In this document: piece after piece, positions 24,471 to 33,564 of the stretch | Position numbering within the stretch: position 1 is the stretch's first letter | How the letters are laid out: each line of letters starts with the position of its first letter | Assembly (NCBI RefSeq): GCF_006175995.1 | Contig: NZ_VDMB01000014.1 | Coordinates: 1 to 64,000, forward strand | Length of the DNA: 64,000 nt | Direction: 5' to 3' | Source of the DNA: Desulfobotulus mexicanus | Lineage (GTDB): Bacteria; Desulfobacterota; Desulfobacteria; Desulfobacterales; ASO4-4 | Notes under the pieces: generated by a model | What the model was told of the DNA's origin: nothing | Databases searched by the model: none | What the model saw: only the letters and a program-made list of their open reading frames with translations | Made by a program: the position numbers and the translations under genes

Positions 24471-26609
24471 ATACCTGCGGGTGGGCCGGTCATTGCGTAT
24501 GGCCATATCCAGAGCCTGGGACATACCCACAAAAATAACCAGTCTTTTCCCACGGGTCATGGCCGTATATATAAGATTGCGCTGAAGAAGAGGCGCATGC
24601 TCCGGCATCAGAGGAATAATAACAGCAGGATATTCCGACCCTTGAGATTTATGAACACTGATGGCATAGGCCAGAGCCAGCTCATCCAGTTCTTCAAGGG
24701 TATAGCCTACCTGTCTTTCTCCCTCGCCTTCGCTGTAATCCACCAGAAGAAGACCTTCCCCTTCCTCAATATCGCAGACCTGACCTATATCACCATTAAA
24801 AACTTCTTTTTTATAATTATTTTTCAAATGAATGACCTTATCCCCCACCCGGAAAGAGCCCATTTTCTTTTTTTTACCGGGCTTAAGAGGGTTTAGGGCA
24901 TTCTGCAGCACCTGATTGAGAAAGAGGGTCCCCACCTCGCCCTTATGCATGGGAGTCAGTACCTGTACCTCTTTTAATGGATCAAAACCGAAACGTTCAG
25001 GAATCCGCTGAGAACAGAGGGCAACAATGGTTTCCACCACCTTTTCCGGGCTGCCCTGACGGATAAAATAAAACTCCGACAGGCAACCATCCCCCACCGG
25101 AGTAAAATCCGGCATCCTGCCCTGATTCACAAGGTGGGCATTCAGAACTATGGGACTTTCAGCAGCCTGACGGAAGATGGTGGTCAGGATAAAAGCCGGA
25201 ATTCTTCCGGAACTGATCAGATCTGCCAGCACATTGCCGGGACCTACGGAAGGCAGCTGGGAAACATCTCCCACAAAAATAATTTTTGCATTAACGGGTA
25301 CGGCACAAAGCAGATGAAACATCAGAAGAATATCCACCATGGAAGCCTCATCCACGATGAGCATATCCAGATCCAGAGGATTATCCCTGTTCATTTCAAA
25401 GCGGCTTTCCATCTGATTGTATTTCAGCAGACGGTGCAGGGTCAGGGCCTTGCGCCCTGTAACTTCGGCAAGTCTTCTGGCAGCCCTTCCCGTAGGTGCG
25501 GCCAGAAGAATTTTTGCTCCCCTTTCTCCCATAACGGCACAGACACTACGTATCAGAGTGGTTTTACCCGTACCCGGCCCCCCCGTGAGGATGGCCACCC
25601 TATGATCCAGAAGGCGGGAAAGGGTATCCAGCTGCTCTTCGGAAAGGCGTATGGCCAGACCTTTCAGAACCGAAAGCTCAAGGGATGACAGATCCGGCCG
25701 CATATTTTCAGGAGAAGGAATACTGAGCATGGCGGAAAGCCTCAGGCCTATACCCGATTCAGCACCATGCATTTCTGAAAGATAAACGTGGCGCTGCTCT
25801 TTTCCCTCCTCTACTACAATAACCTTTTCCTTTTCCATATCAAAAAGGGCTTCCGCCAGCTTTTCACGGTTTCCTCCCAGAAGACGAAAAGCCTTGTTTA
25901 AAAGCTCCTTTTCCGGCAAAAAAACATGGCCTGAGTATCCGGCCCTTTCCAGAACATGTAAAAGACCGGCACTGATTCTGGAATAGGCATCCTTTTCCAT
26001 TCCGGCAGCCAGCCCCAGACGGTCGGCCACCTCAAAGGGAACCTCGGGGATTTCCCTGCAGATACGGTAGGGATCTTCCTGTACCAGCTGCAGGGCTTCG
26101 CTTCCGTAGGTGTGCAGAATCTTGGCACCGGAAGAGGGAGAGGCACCGATTCTGGCCATAAGGGCCATGAGAGTTCTTATGGAATGATAAGATTTCCAGG
26201 CTTTTGCAATGACTTTAACTTTGGACTTTCCTATACCCGGAACTTCCTGAAGACGCTCAGGGCTGCTGTCCAGTATTTCAAGGGTGTGGGTACCAAAATA
26301 GGCTACCAGCTTTTCCGCCATGCCGGCTCCAACACCGGGAATAATCCCGGATGCCAGATAACGGCGGATTCCCCGGGCCGTATCCGGAAGAATCACTTCA
26401 AACTGAAGAATCCGGAATTGTTCACCAAATTTTACATGCTTTTCCCACTCACCTTCAATGCGCAGGGTTTCACCGGCACGCACACCCGAAAGAACACCCA
26501 CAATGGTTATTTCAGCCTGATAACCATCCGGTGTATAACGGGCCACAGTGTATCCGTTCTCAGGATTTGAGAATCGTATACTGTCCAGTCTTCCCTGAAG
26601 AACAATCAT
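24438..26609 (-). CDS. recD2: RecD2-type SF1 helicase
   Basis: ATP-dependent 5'-3' DNA helicase of the RecD2/TraA type (not the RecBCD subunit), 723 residues. An N-terminal OB-like region and helix-hairpin-helix repeats (GIIPGVGAGMAEKL, EVPGIGKSK) lie in the first 130 residues. The motor has Walker A GPGTGKT (344-350), LIVDEASMVD, GDVSQLPSVGPG and the final motif SVHKSQGSEYPAVIIPL with TAMTRGKR. These are complete, so an active enzyme in DNA repair is expected. The 3' end overlaps that of the NUDIX gene. Confidence 0.93.
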   Translation of the reverse strand: MIVLQGRLDSIRFSNPENGYTVARYTPDGYQAEITIVGVLSGVRAGETLRIEGEWEKHVKFGEQFRILQFEVILPDTARGIRRYLASGIIPGVGAGMAEKLVAYFGTHTLEILDSSPERLQEVPGIGKSKVKVIAKAWKSYHSIRTLMALMARIGASPSSGAKILHTYGSEALQLVQEDPYRICREIPEVPFEVADRLGLAAGMEKDAYSRISAGLLHVLERAGYSGHVFLPEKELLNKAFRLLGGNREKLAEALFDMEKEKVIVVEEGKEQRHVYLSEMHGAESGIGLRLSAMLSIPSPENMRPDLSSLELSVLKGLAIRLSEEQLDTLSRLLDHRVAILTGGPGTGKTTLIRSVCAVMGERGAKILLAAPTGRAARRLAEVTGRKALTLHRLLKYNQMESRFEMNRDNPLDLDMLIVDEASMVDILLMFHLLCAVPVNAKIIFVGDVSQLPSVGPGNVLADLISSGRIPAFILTTIFRQAAESPIVLNAHLVNQGRMPDFTPVGDGCLSEFYFIRQGSPEKVVETIVALCSQRIPERFGFDPLKEVQVLTPMHKGEVGTLFLNQVLQNALNPLKPGKKKKMGSFRVGDKVIHLKNNYKKEVFNGDIGQVCDIEEGEGLLLVDYSEGEGERQVGYTLEELDELALAYAISVHKSQGSEYPAVIIPLMPEHAPLLQRNLIYTAMTRGKRLVIFVGMSQALDMAIRNDRPTRRYSDLSRRLDTL

Positions 26610-26743
26610 TAAAATCCAACCGTTTTAATATTTTTAACACTGCAGGGCATATCCGGATATAGTCCGTGTAATCCTGATTAATGAAACCATACCTGTCCAG
26701 AAAAACAAGCACTTTTTCATGGCTTTATTCACCATAAAGTCCT

Positions 26744-27454
26744 TCATTCAGCAACCGTCATGGCACCCTCATATCCCTTGTTGCGGAAATGATTCTCCGC
26801 ATTTTTTGCCTCAGAAAGATCCGTATATCCTGTTACACGGACACGGTAAAAAAAAGTACCGTCCTGTCTGTGGCTAAGGATACGGGTACGGTATCCTTCT
26901 TTTTTCAAATTTAATGCAAGACGATCTGCATTATTTTTTTCAGTGAATGCACCCAGCTGAACGGCAAAATTACCCTTTTTTAAATCTACGGGCCTTCTGT
27001 TTTCCGAAGCCAGTGCCCTTACATCCACAGGCCCCACCCCCTTTTTATCCAGACCGATAGCCTTGGCAGCGGCGTAGGAAAGATCAATTATTCTTCCCCG
27101 GACAAAGGGCCCCCTGTCATTAATGCGGACCTGAACTTTTTTTCCTGTTTCTGTACATCTAACTTCAACAAGGGTACCAAAGGGCAGGGTTTTATGGGCT
27201 GCCGTCATGGCATGCATGTTATATTTTTCTCCATTTGCCGTGGTTTTTCCATGGAATTTAGAACCATACCAGGAGGCTATACCTTTTTCCCGGTAACCTG
27301 AAGCGTCAGGAATAGGATAATACCATTTCCCGAAAACCTTATAAGGTTTTTGCACCCCGGTCCGGGAAGAAGGTTCCGGAGCCTTTGTTGCACAGGAAGC
27401 CAGCAGGAAAAGCACAGCAAGGATCATCAGGCCATATTTTCTAAAATATATCAT
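26744..27454 (-). CDS. rlpA: RlpA-like lipoprotein (septal lytic transglycosylase) with SPOR domain
   Basis: Outer-membrane lipoprotein that cleaves peptidoglycan lacking stem peptides at the division site. From the ATG at 27454 the protein starts with a signal sequence and lipobox (LFLLASCATK). The double-psi beta-barrel RlpA domain (about 45-135) has GIASWYGSKFHGKTTANGE and INDRGPFVRGRIIDLSYAAA, including the catalytic Glu and Asp. A SPOR domain (FAVQLGAFTEKNNADRLALN) targets it to septal peptidoglycan. Length is 236 residues. A longer in-frame start at 27544 would bury the signal peptide and is rejected. Confidence 0.9.
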   Translation of the reverse strand: MIYFRKYGLMILAVLFLLASCATKAPEPSSRTGVQKPYKVFGKWYYPIPDASGYREKGIASWYGSKFHGKTTANGEKYNMHAMTAAHKTLPFGTLVEVRCTETGKKVQVRINDRGPFVRGRIIDLSYAAAKAIGLDKKGVGPVDVRALASENRRPVDLKKGNFAVQLGAFTEKNNADRLALNLKKEGYRTRILSHRQDGTFFYRVRVTGYTDLSEAKNAENHFRNKGYEGAMTVAE

Positions 27455-27685
27455 ATTATACCCCATTTTTTTTCTTATCAAAGGTAAATACAGTCTTATA
27501 TTGAGCTTTACTATAAATCCTAAAGCTTTCAGAGCAGCATGCACAAGCCACTGTTTTTATTAAAACAGAATACCTACAATAAATAAAACAGCGTGTACGG
27601 CAGAGTTCCGGATAAATTATAATCACGGAAGATGACTGCTTTATGCATGGAAGACTAGATGCAAAGGCCTAAAAAAACAAGGTCT

Positions 27686-27714
27686 TTGACTTATTTTTCC
27701 ATTAGGAATAAATA
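27686..27714 (+). promoter_or_regulatory. Sigma-70-type promoter of the VOC gene
   Basis: TTGACT (27686-27691), a 17-base spacer and TAAATA (27709-27714), about 50 bases ahead of the start codon. Confidence 0.6.
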
Positions 27715-27764
27715 GAAAGTGGTTCATAATATGCAGTTTAACAGTATAAAAAAAGGAGTTATCC

Positions 27765-28145
27765 ATGGGTGCATTTACCTGGCTTCACGCCAACCTCACC
27801 GTTTTTGACCTTGAAAAAAGTCTGGATTTTTACAAAAAAGCGCTGGATCTTGAAATTGTCAGAGAATATGCGCCGGAAGACGGGAGTTTTAAGCTGGTTT
27901 ATCTCGGGGACAAAACTACACCCTTCCAACTGGAACTCACATGGTTAAGGGACAGGGAAAAACCCTATAATCTTGGAGATAATGAAATTCATTTGGCCCT
28001 TTCCGTAAAAGACTACGAAGCCGCCCTTGCAAAACACAGGGAAATGGGATGTGTGGTCTTTGAAAATACGGAAATGGGCATTTACTTTATTGCAGATCCT
28101 GATGGATACTGGACAGAAATTCTGCCGGAAAATCACAGTCTTTAA
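27765..28145 (+). CDS. VOC-superfamily protein (glyoxalase I-like)
   Basis: A 126-residue metal-dependent enzyme fold of two beta-alpha-beta-beta-beta modules. The likely metal ligands are His8 (WLHANLTV), Glu56 (FQLELTW), His76 (EIHLALSV) and a Glu in DGYWTEILPEN near the end. This pattern matches lactoylglutathione lyases, but anaerobes use related folds for other substrates, so the substrate is open. AAGGAG precedes the ATG. Monocistronic between its own promoter and a strong terminator. Confidence 0.8.
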   Translation: MGAFTWLHANLTVFDLEKSLDFYKKALDLEIVREYAPEDGSFKLVYLGDKTTPFQLELTWLRDREKPYNLGDNEIHLALSVKDYEAALAKHREMGCVVFENTEMGIYFIADPDGYWTEILPENHSL

Positions 28146-28194
28146 AAAAGAAGGCAGCTTTTCCTTCAGATACGGATAAGCTGCCTTCTTTTTT
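28144..28194. terminator. Bidirectional terminator between the VOC gene and asnS
   Basis: A perfect 17-bp stem (28144-28160 with 28178-28194) includes A6/T6 ends on both sides, so it can stop transcripts from the VOC gene on the plus strand and from asnS on the minus strand. Confidence 0.9.
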
Positions 28195-28201
28195 ATAAAA
28201 T

Positions 28202-29548
28202 CTAAAATTCAATATTTCCGGGTGTTCTTGGAAAAGGAATAACATCCCGGATATTGGACACTCCCGTTACCAGCATAAGAAGGCGTTCAAATCCCATACC
28301 AAATCCAGCATGGGGAACCGAACCCCAGCGTCTTGACTCCAGATACCAGTGATAACTTTCCCGTGAAAGATTCTGGGCATCCATCCTCATGGCAAGAATA
28401 TCCTCCCTTTCTTCCCTCTGACTTCCTCCCATCAACTCTCCAATGCGGGGTACCAGAAGATCCATAGCTGCCACGGTTTTTTTATCGTCATTGAGGCGCA
28501 TATAAAAAGGTTTGATATTCTTTGGATAATTATAAAGAATAACTGGCTTTGAAAAAATATTTTCCGCAAGAAAACGTTCATGCTCCGATTTCAGATCTTC
28601 CCCCCATACCACGGGAAACTCAAAATCAGATCCCTTTTTCAGGAGCAGATCCACAGCTTCAGTATAAGTAATACGGGCAAAATCTTCGCTGATAATGCGC
28701 TCCAGAACCCCTTCAAGATCCTTATCCACAAAACGGGTAAAAAGGGAAAGATCCTCCCTGCAATGCTCCATCACCCATGACACAAGAAATTTCAGAAAAT
28801 CTTCCGCAAGATCCATGGCGTCATCAAGATCCGCAAAGGCCATCTCAGGCTCCACCATCCAGAATTCTGCAGCATGTCGGGATGTATTGGAGTTTTCTGC
28901 CCGGAAAGTAGGGCCAAAGGTGTACACCCTGCCAAGAGCCAGGGCAAACATCTCCGCGGATAATTGCCCTGATACGGTGAGATTGGCAGGTTTCCCGAAA
29001 AAAGCATCACCTTTTTCACCCGCAGTTACGGAAAAAAGTTCTCCTGCACCCTCGCAGTCCGAACCCGTAAGAATGGGGGTATGGAGAAGAAAGAAACCTT
29101 TTTCTCTATAATAATGATGAATGGCAAAGGCCACCTCAGAACGGATACGAAACATGGCCCCGTATTTGTTGGTTCTGGGACGAAGGTGGGCAATACTGCG
29201 CAAAAACTCATCACTGTGGCGTTTTTTCTGCAGAGGGTAGGATTCCGGAGCCTTCTGATAAATCTGCACTTCCCTGGCTTTTAATTCAAAGGCCTGTCCT
29301 TCAGCTGGTGATGATACAAGATCGCCAGTCACACAGACAGAACTACCAGTTGTTATACGGCTTATTTCTTCATAATAGGGAAGGGAAGTCTCCACCACAA
29401 CCTGAAGACTGGCAAGACAGGAGCCATCATTGACTTCAATAAAAGAAAGCTCCCGCCCGGTTCTCCGAGTCCGGACCCATCCCATCACACGGATTTCCAT
29501 CCGTTCGTCCTTTAAAGACAGAATTTCCTGAACCGTCATTTTTTTCAT
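28202..29548 (-). CDS. asnS: Asparaginyl-tRNA synthetase
   Basis: Class IIb aminoacyl-tRNA synthetase that charges tRNA-Asn, 448 residues. An N-terminal OB-fold anticodon domain (about 15-105, VMGWVRTRRTGRELSF) is followed by the catalytic core with motif 2 (FRAENSNTSRHAAEFWMVEP) and motif 3 (GFGMGFERLLMLVTGVSNI then RDVIPFPRTP). AAAGGA stands six bases before the ATG. It is the last gene after the yibQ-like gene, ten bases apart, and ends at the bidirectional terminator. Having AsnRS suggests direct charging rather than reliance on the amidotransferase route. Confidence 0.97.
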   Translation of the reverse strand: MKKMTVQEILSLKDERMEIRVMGWVRTRRTGRELSFIEVNDGSCLASLQVVVETSLPYYEEISRITTGSSVCVTGDLVSSPAEGQAFELKAREVQIYQKAPESYPLQKKRHSDEFLRSIAHLRPRTNKYGAMFRIRSEVAFAIHHYYREKGFFLLHTPILTGSDCEGAGELFSVTAGEKGDAFFGKPANLTVSGQLSAEMFALALGRVYTFGPTFRAENSNTSRHAAEFWMVEPEMAFADLDDAMDLAEDFLKFLVSWVMEHCREDLSLFTRFVDKDLEGVLERIISEDFARITYTEAVDLLLKKGSDFEFPVVWGEDLKSEHERFLAENIFSKPVILYNYPKNIKPFYMRLNDDKKTVAAMDLLVPRIGELMGGSQREEREDILAMRMDAQNLSRESYHWYLESRRWGSVPHAGFGMGFERLLMLVTGVSNIRDVIPFPRTPGNIEF

Positions 29549-29558
29549 TTTTTATCCT

Positions 29559-30671
29559 TTACTCCACAAAGGCGACAAATTCAGAGGCATAAACAAAGCG
29601 ATACCTGTCCTTTGCCTCGGGAAGTATACGCTGAAGTCCTTCCAGGGTAACCCTGTGGGGATGACCTATACCCAGAGCATTACCATGCTTGTCTGCTATG
29701 CGTAAAAGCCGGTCCAGCTCCAGTTTTACGGCATCCTTATGCTGTATATGATCCAGAAAAACATCCCTTTCGGCAAAGGGAAGCTGAAACATTCTGGCAG
29801 CAGAACGGCCACGGCTGTCTGCTGCTGTTCTGCTGTCTATAAAAAAGAAATTTTCTTTTTTTAAAACAGTAAAAATCTGATTTATATGGGGTTCCGATGC
29901 CGTAAGGGCAGAACCCATATGGTTATTTACTCCCCGGATATGGGGAATGGCCGAGAGATTATGTCTTAAAGCAGCTATCACTTCATCAGGGTCCATGGAA
30001 AGGAGCAGGGCACCCGGTCCCGGATGAATACGGGGATATTCCACAGGCTGCATTGGAAGATGCAGCATCACTTCATAACCCCTTTCATGGGCCCTGTTTG
30101 CTATTCTCACACCATGGGGACTGTGGGGAAGAACGGAAAAGGTCAGGGGAATATCCAGAGCCATAAAGGCTTCGGCAATTCCTGGATCATAACCCATATC
30201 ATCTATAATAATGGCCAGTACCGGTTTATCAGGATGTTTTTCCTTTACAGGCCGAAGCCTTTCCCTTTCCAATTCCTTTTTGGGAAAAACCTCATAGGTG
30301 GGAATTTTTATTTCATCCTGGGTGGGTATTTCCGGTATTTTTACTGTTTTTTCAAGAACTGCAACGGCTTTTTCCGGTTTAATTACCCTTGGTTCTTTAT
30401 GAATCCTCGGAACAGGAGAACTGATCTCTTTATTTCCTGCAAGGGATATATCTCTCTGGAATGGCTTAAAAAAAAGATGGGCTGCCACCCCTGTTCCCAC
30501 CACCAGAAGCAGAAGAATTAAAAGCGCAATGGGGCCCTGATTTATTTCAGAAGGAGGGGAGGTGTTTTTACCCTTGGAAGCGGATGCAGACTTTGCAGGA
30601 GCTTTTCTGGTACCTGATTTTCGCGTGGTTTTCTTTTTTTCATTGGTTTTTGTTTCTTTTTTTTTTGTCAT
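29559..30671 (-). CDS. Divergent polysaccharide deacetylase family protein (YibQ-like)
   Basis: A 370-residue envelope protein. The N-terminus is Lys/Thr/Ala-rich (residues 1-45), then one membrane helix (IALLILLLLVVGTGVAAHLFF, residues 48-68), a proline/lysine linker, and the divergent deacetylase domain from about 145 (LAIIIDDMGYDPG, EVMLHLPMQP, GVNNHMGS, FFIDSRT, GHPH). The paired Asp and His residues of a NodB-like metal site are in place. In enterobacteria the homologue yibQ stands next to envC; here the order envC-like, ctpA, yibQ-like agrees, pointing to a cell-wall role. The substrate is unknown. Confidence 0.85.
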   Translation of the reverse strand: MTKKKETKTNEKKKTTRKSGTRKAPAKSASASKGKNTSPPSEINQGPIALLILLLLVVGTGVAAHLFFKPFQRDISLAGNKEISSPVPRIHKEPRVIKPEKAVAVLEKTVKIPEIPTQDEIKIPTYEVFPKKELERERLRPVKEKHPDKPVLAIIIDDMGYDPGIAEAFMALDIPLTFSVLPHSPHGVRIANRAHERGYEVMLHLPMQPVEYPRIHPGPGALLLSMDPDEVIAALRHNLSAIPHIRGVNNHMGSALTASEPHINQIFTVLKKENFFFIDSRTAADSRGRSAARMFQLPFAERDVFLDHIQHKDAVKLELDRLLRIADKHGNALGIGHPHRVTLEGLQRILPEAKDRYRFVYASEFVAFVE

Positions 30672-30716
30672 ACAAAAATCACTTTAAATAATTGAATAGG
30701 CCCTTTACGGGTACAC

Positions 30717-30750
30717 AAAAAACCGCCGCAGATAATGCGGCGGTTTTTTA
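30717..30750 (-). terminator. Intrinsic terminator after ctpA
   Basis: AAAAAACCGCCGCA (30717-30730) pairs with TGCGGCGGTTTTTT (30736-30749). It lies between the ctpA stop and the yibQ-like start, so it may end or attenuate the ftsEX-envC-ctpA transcript. Confidence 0.85.
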
Positions 30751-30823
30751 TCCGTGCCATCCTGATCCATAAGAACCAGTATATTTATTTACTAAAAAAA
30801 ATGTGGGTGACATTCAAGCTATC

Positions 30824-32146
30824 TTATTTTTTTTCAAAAATACTATAACCAATCAGAATATCCAGAGCTCTCTGCACCTGTTGATCTCTCATGAGCTTTT
30901 TAAAATCCAGGCCCGAAGAAACTGTTTCCTTTTTTTCTTCTGAAACTCCTTTAAGGTCTGAAGATCCCTTCCCTTCAATATGGTTTTTCAGATCCCGTTC
31001 ATGGAAAAAACGATCTTTTTCTTTTTTATCTTCTTCAAGGATCAGATGGGCAACCCGGATATCGGGTACAATACCTTCTGCCTGAATGGATCTGCCAAGG
31101 GGTGTATAATAACGGGCAATGGTATATTTAAGAGCATATCCGTCTTTTAAAGGTCTTACAGTCTGTACGGAACCTTTACCAAAGGAAGTTGTGCCCAGAA
31201 TAACCGCCCTTTTATGATCCTGAAGGGCTCCGGCCACAATTTCTGAGGCACTGGCACTGCCGCCATTAATCAGAACAACCATGGGATAAGCCGGTTCAGT
31301 CCCCCTTTTTCTTGCCCTGAAAACCTGGGGGTTAGCTCTTTTTCTTCCCTGTATGGAAACAATATCTCCTCCATCAAGGAAGAGATCCGCTACGGAAACA
31401 GACTGATCCAGAAGCCCACCTGGGTTAGCCCTTAGATCAAGTACGAGACCCTTTAAATTATTTTCCTGCTTGATTATTTCAAGGGCTTTTTTCAGATCAT
31501 CCGTTGTATTTTCACGGAAATTAGTTACCCATACATAACCGTATCCGGGCTTAAGAACAGCATAACGGACACTTTCTATGGGAATCATATCCCTGACCAG
31601 AGTGAACTCAAGGGGATCGGAAACTCCTTTACGAAATATCTTTATCTCTACAGATTCTCCCTTGGGCCCACGCATCCGCTTAACAGCTTCCCAGAGCATC
31701 ATGTCTTTGGTAGACTCACCATCCACCTCAATAATAACATCTTCTGCTTCTATGCCAGCCTTAAAAGCCGGAGTCCCATCTATGGGAGAAACAACCGTAA
31801 GAAGTCCATCTTTAGTGGTAATAACAATGCCAATACCGCCAAACTCACCCTTGGTATCGGTCTGTAATTCCTCAAAAGCTTCGGGGGGAAGAAATGCCGA
31901 GTGGGGATCAAGGCTGCCAACCATACCCTGAATGGCTTTTTTAATAAGGTCTTCAGTTTTTATTTCATCCACATAATTGGCTTCGATTTCTTCAATAACA
32001 TCACTGAAAACCTTAAGCCCTTTATATGTTTCTGCACTTCCCCTTGCAAAAACTGTTTTGTGAAAACCGGCAGAACCCAAAATTATGAAAACGACAAGAC
32101 CTGCTGCCGCCAGAATATAACCTGCTCTTGACATTTTAAAAGGCAT
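30824..32146 (-). CDS. ctpA: S41-family carboxy-terminal processing protease
   Basis: Periplasmic, membrane-anchored serine protease of 440 residues. An N-terminal membrane helix (about 10-28) precedes a PDZ domain (about 100-180, FGGIGIVITTKDGLLTV). The catalytic Ser lies in GGSASASEI (295-303) and the Lys is Lys324 (SFGKGSVQ), so the Ser-Lys dyad is intact. A charged C-terminal tail follows. Proteins of this type trim or degrade envelope enzymes, and its place behind ftsE-ftsX-envC suggests control of wall hydrolysis. The gap from envC is 65 bases. Confidence 0.93.
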   Translation of the reverse strand: MPFKMSRAGYILAAAGLVVFIILGSAGFHKTVFARGSAETYKGLKVFSDVIEEIEANYVDEIKTEDLIKKAIQGMVGSLDPHSAFLPPEAFEELQTDTKGEFGGIGIVITTKDGLLTVVSPIDGTPAFKAGIEAEDVIIEVDGESTKDMMLWEAVKRMRGPKGESVEIKIFRKGVSDPLEFTLVRDMIPIESVRYAVLKPGYGYVWVTNFRENTTDDLKKALEIIKQENNLKGLVLDLRANPGGLLDQSVSVADLFLDGGDIVSIQGRKRANPQVFRARKRGTEPAYPMVVLINGGSASASEIVAGALQDHKRAVILGTTSFGKGSVQTVRPLKDGYALKYTIARYYTPLGRSIQAEGIVPDIRVAHLILEEDKKEKDRFFHERDLKNHIEGKGSSDLKGVSEEKKETVSSGLDFKKLMRDQQVQRALDILIGYSIFEKK

Positions 32147-32211
32147 GAGAACTCCTTGGGTAAATACCTGACTTTAAAAAAACCAGATTTTTTATCCTGC
32201 TTTATTATAGT

Positions 32212-33564
32212 TTAACCGCTTTTAACCCACAGCATAGGGTCTATGGGTTTTCCTTGTCTGCGTATTTCAAAATGCAGCATGGATCCGGAAAGGGAGCCCG
32301 CATCCCCTACAGTGGCAATGACTTCATTGCGATTAACACTGTCCCCTGTTTTTTTAAAAAGCTCTTCCGCATGGGCATAGACTGAATAATAATGATCTCC
32401 ATGGTCAATAATCATCATATTTCCATAGCCTGTGAACCAGTCTGCATAAATAACTGTACCGGAAAAAAAAGCCTTTATCGGTTCTCCACGATCTGAACGT
32501 ATACCTATACCGCTATGAAAGGTCTGCACATTGAGTTCCGGATTTCTTCTGTATCCAAAACGGGAAATGATTGTACCGTTCACAGGCATATCAAGCAAGC
32601 CCTTGAATTTTTCAAAGGGTCCTGATGGCTGAGAAGGAGTTGCTCTTCTTCGGGAAAGCCTTTCAATGGCCTGATCCAGCTTTCCTTTTACTTCTTCCAG
32701 TGCTGCAACGGCAGCAAGACCATGCTGCTGTTTTGTACGAATATCACTTAAAAGATTTTTACGTTTTTCCTTTTCCATTCTCTGGATACGCTGCTGATCA
32801 GCAGCCCTCTGTGCGGCATCAGCTATGCGTTCTTCTTCTTTATTCAGTCGTTCAGATAAAAGATTAAGTTCCTGAATTCGCTGAACCTGCTCCATAAGAA
32901 TGCGATCATCCATCTGCAGAACTTTTTCCAGAGCTTTTTTATGGACAGAAAATTCATAGATATTATCAGTTGAAGTGAGCAAAGCCATACGGCCTGTTCC
33001 TTCAAGCTTGTAAAGGGCTGTCAGACGCTTTGAAACAAGCTCTTTTTTTTCCATATTATCTTTTTTAAGTTCAGCAATAATTTCCCTTGTCTGCCTGCGC
33101 TGCTCAAGGAGTTTTTCCTGTTCTTTGCGTATGGAGGCAAGTCTTCTGTTCACCTCATTCAGGGTTTTATCAATGGCATTAAGCCCTGCAATAACATTGG
33201 TTTCCCTTTCCCTGTAACGAGTCAGAAGGCTCTGCTGTTCCTGTATTCTTGAAAGGACCTCTTCCCTTTCCTTTTTTACACTGTCTACTTCCTGATTAGC
33301 AGATGATATTCTTTTTATATAAATAGGCCTGTCCCTCAGATAACCTTCACGGTTTCCGGAAATAACCCTTACCCATCCATCCACTTCACCCAGAATACGT
33401 ACCCTTTCACCTCTGGACAGAACCATAACAACGGAAGCATTTCTGTCCGGTGCACTGCGCATATTCAGACGATCCACTTCCACTCTAACCATTTCATGGG
33501 CAAGTACAGCAGATGGGCTTATCAAATATATAAGAAAAATAAAAAGACATATCCGGGCCATCAT
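32212..33564 (-). CDS. envC: EnvC-like murein hydrolase activator (SH3b, coiled coil, degenerate LytM/M23)
   Basis: A periplasmic protein of 450 residues. A signal peptide (1-22) is followed by an SH3b domain (25-85, VRVEVDRLNMRSAPDRNASV), a long coiled coil (about 95-310), and a C-terminal M23/LytM domain. The zinc site is incomplete: the usual HxGxD reads HSGIGI and the first His of HxH is Met (SMLHFEI). E. coli EnvC also lacks the zinc ligands and activates amidases instead of cutting wall itself. The four-base overlap with ftsX fits the known FtsEX-EnvC partnership. The N-terminal SH3b domain is not part of E. coli EnvC. Confidence 0.88.
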   Translation of the reverse strand: MMARICLFIFLIYLISPSAVLAHEMVRVEVDRLNMRSAPDRNASVVMVLSRGERVRILGEVDGWVRVISGNREGYLRDRPIYIKRISSANQEVDSVKKEREEVLSRIQEQQSLLTRYRERETNVIAGLNAIDKTLNEVNRRLASIRKEQEKLLEQRRQTREIIAELKKDNMEKKELVSKRLTALYKLEGTGRMALLTSTDNIYEFSVHKKALEKVLQMDDRILMEQVQRIQELNLLSERLNKEEERIADAAQRAADQQRIQRMEKEKRKNLLSDIRTKQQHGLAAVAALEEVKGKLDQAIERLSRRRATPSQPSGPFEKFKGLLDMPVNGTIISRFGYRRNPELNVQTFHSGIGIRSDRGEPIKAFFSGTVIYADWFTGYGNMMIIDHGDHYYSVYAHAEELFKKTGDSVNRNEVIATVGDAGSLSGSMLHFEIRRQGKPIDPMLWVKSG

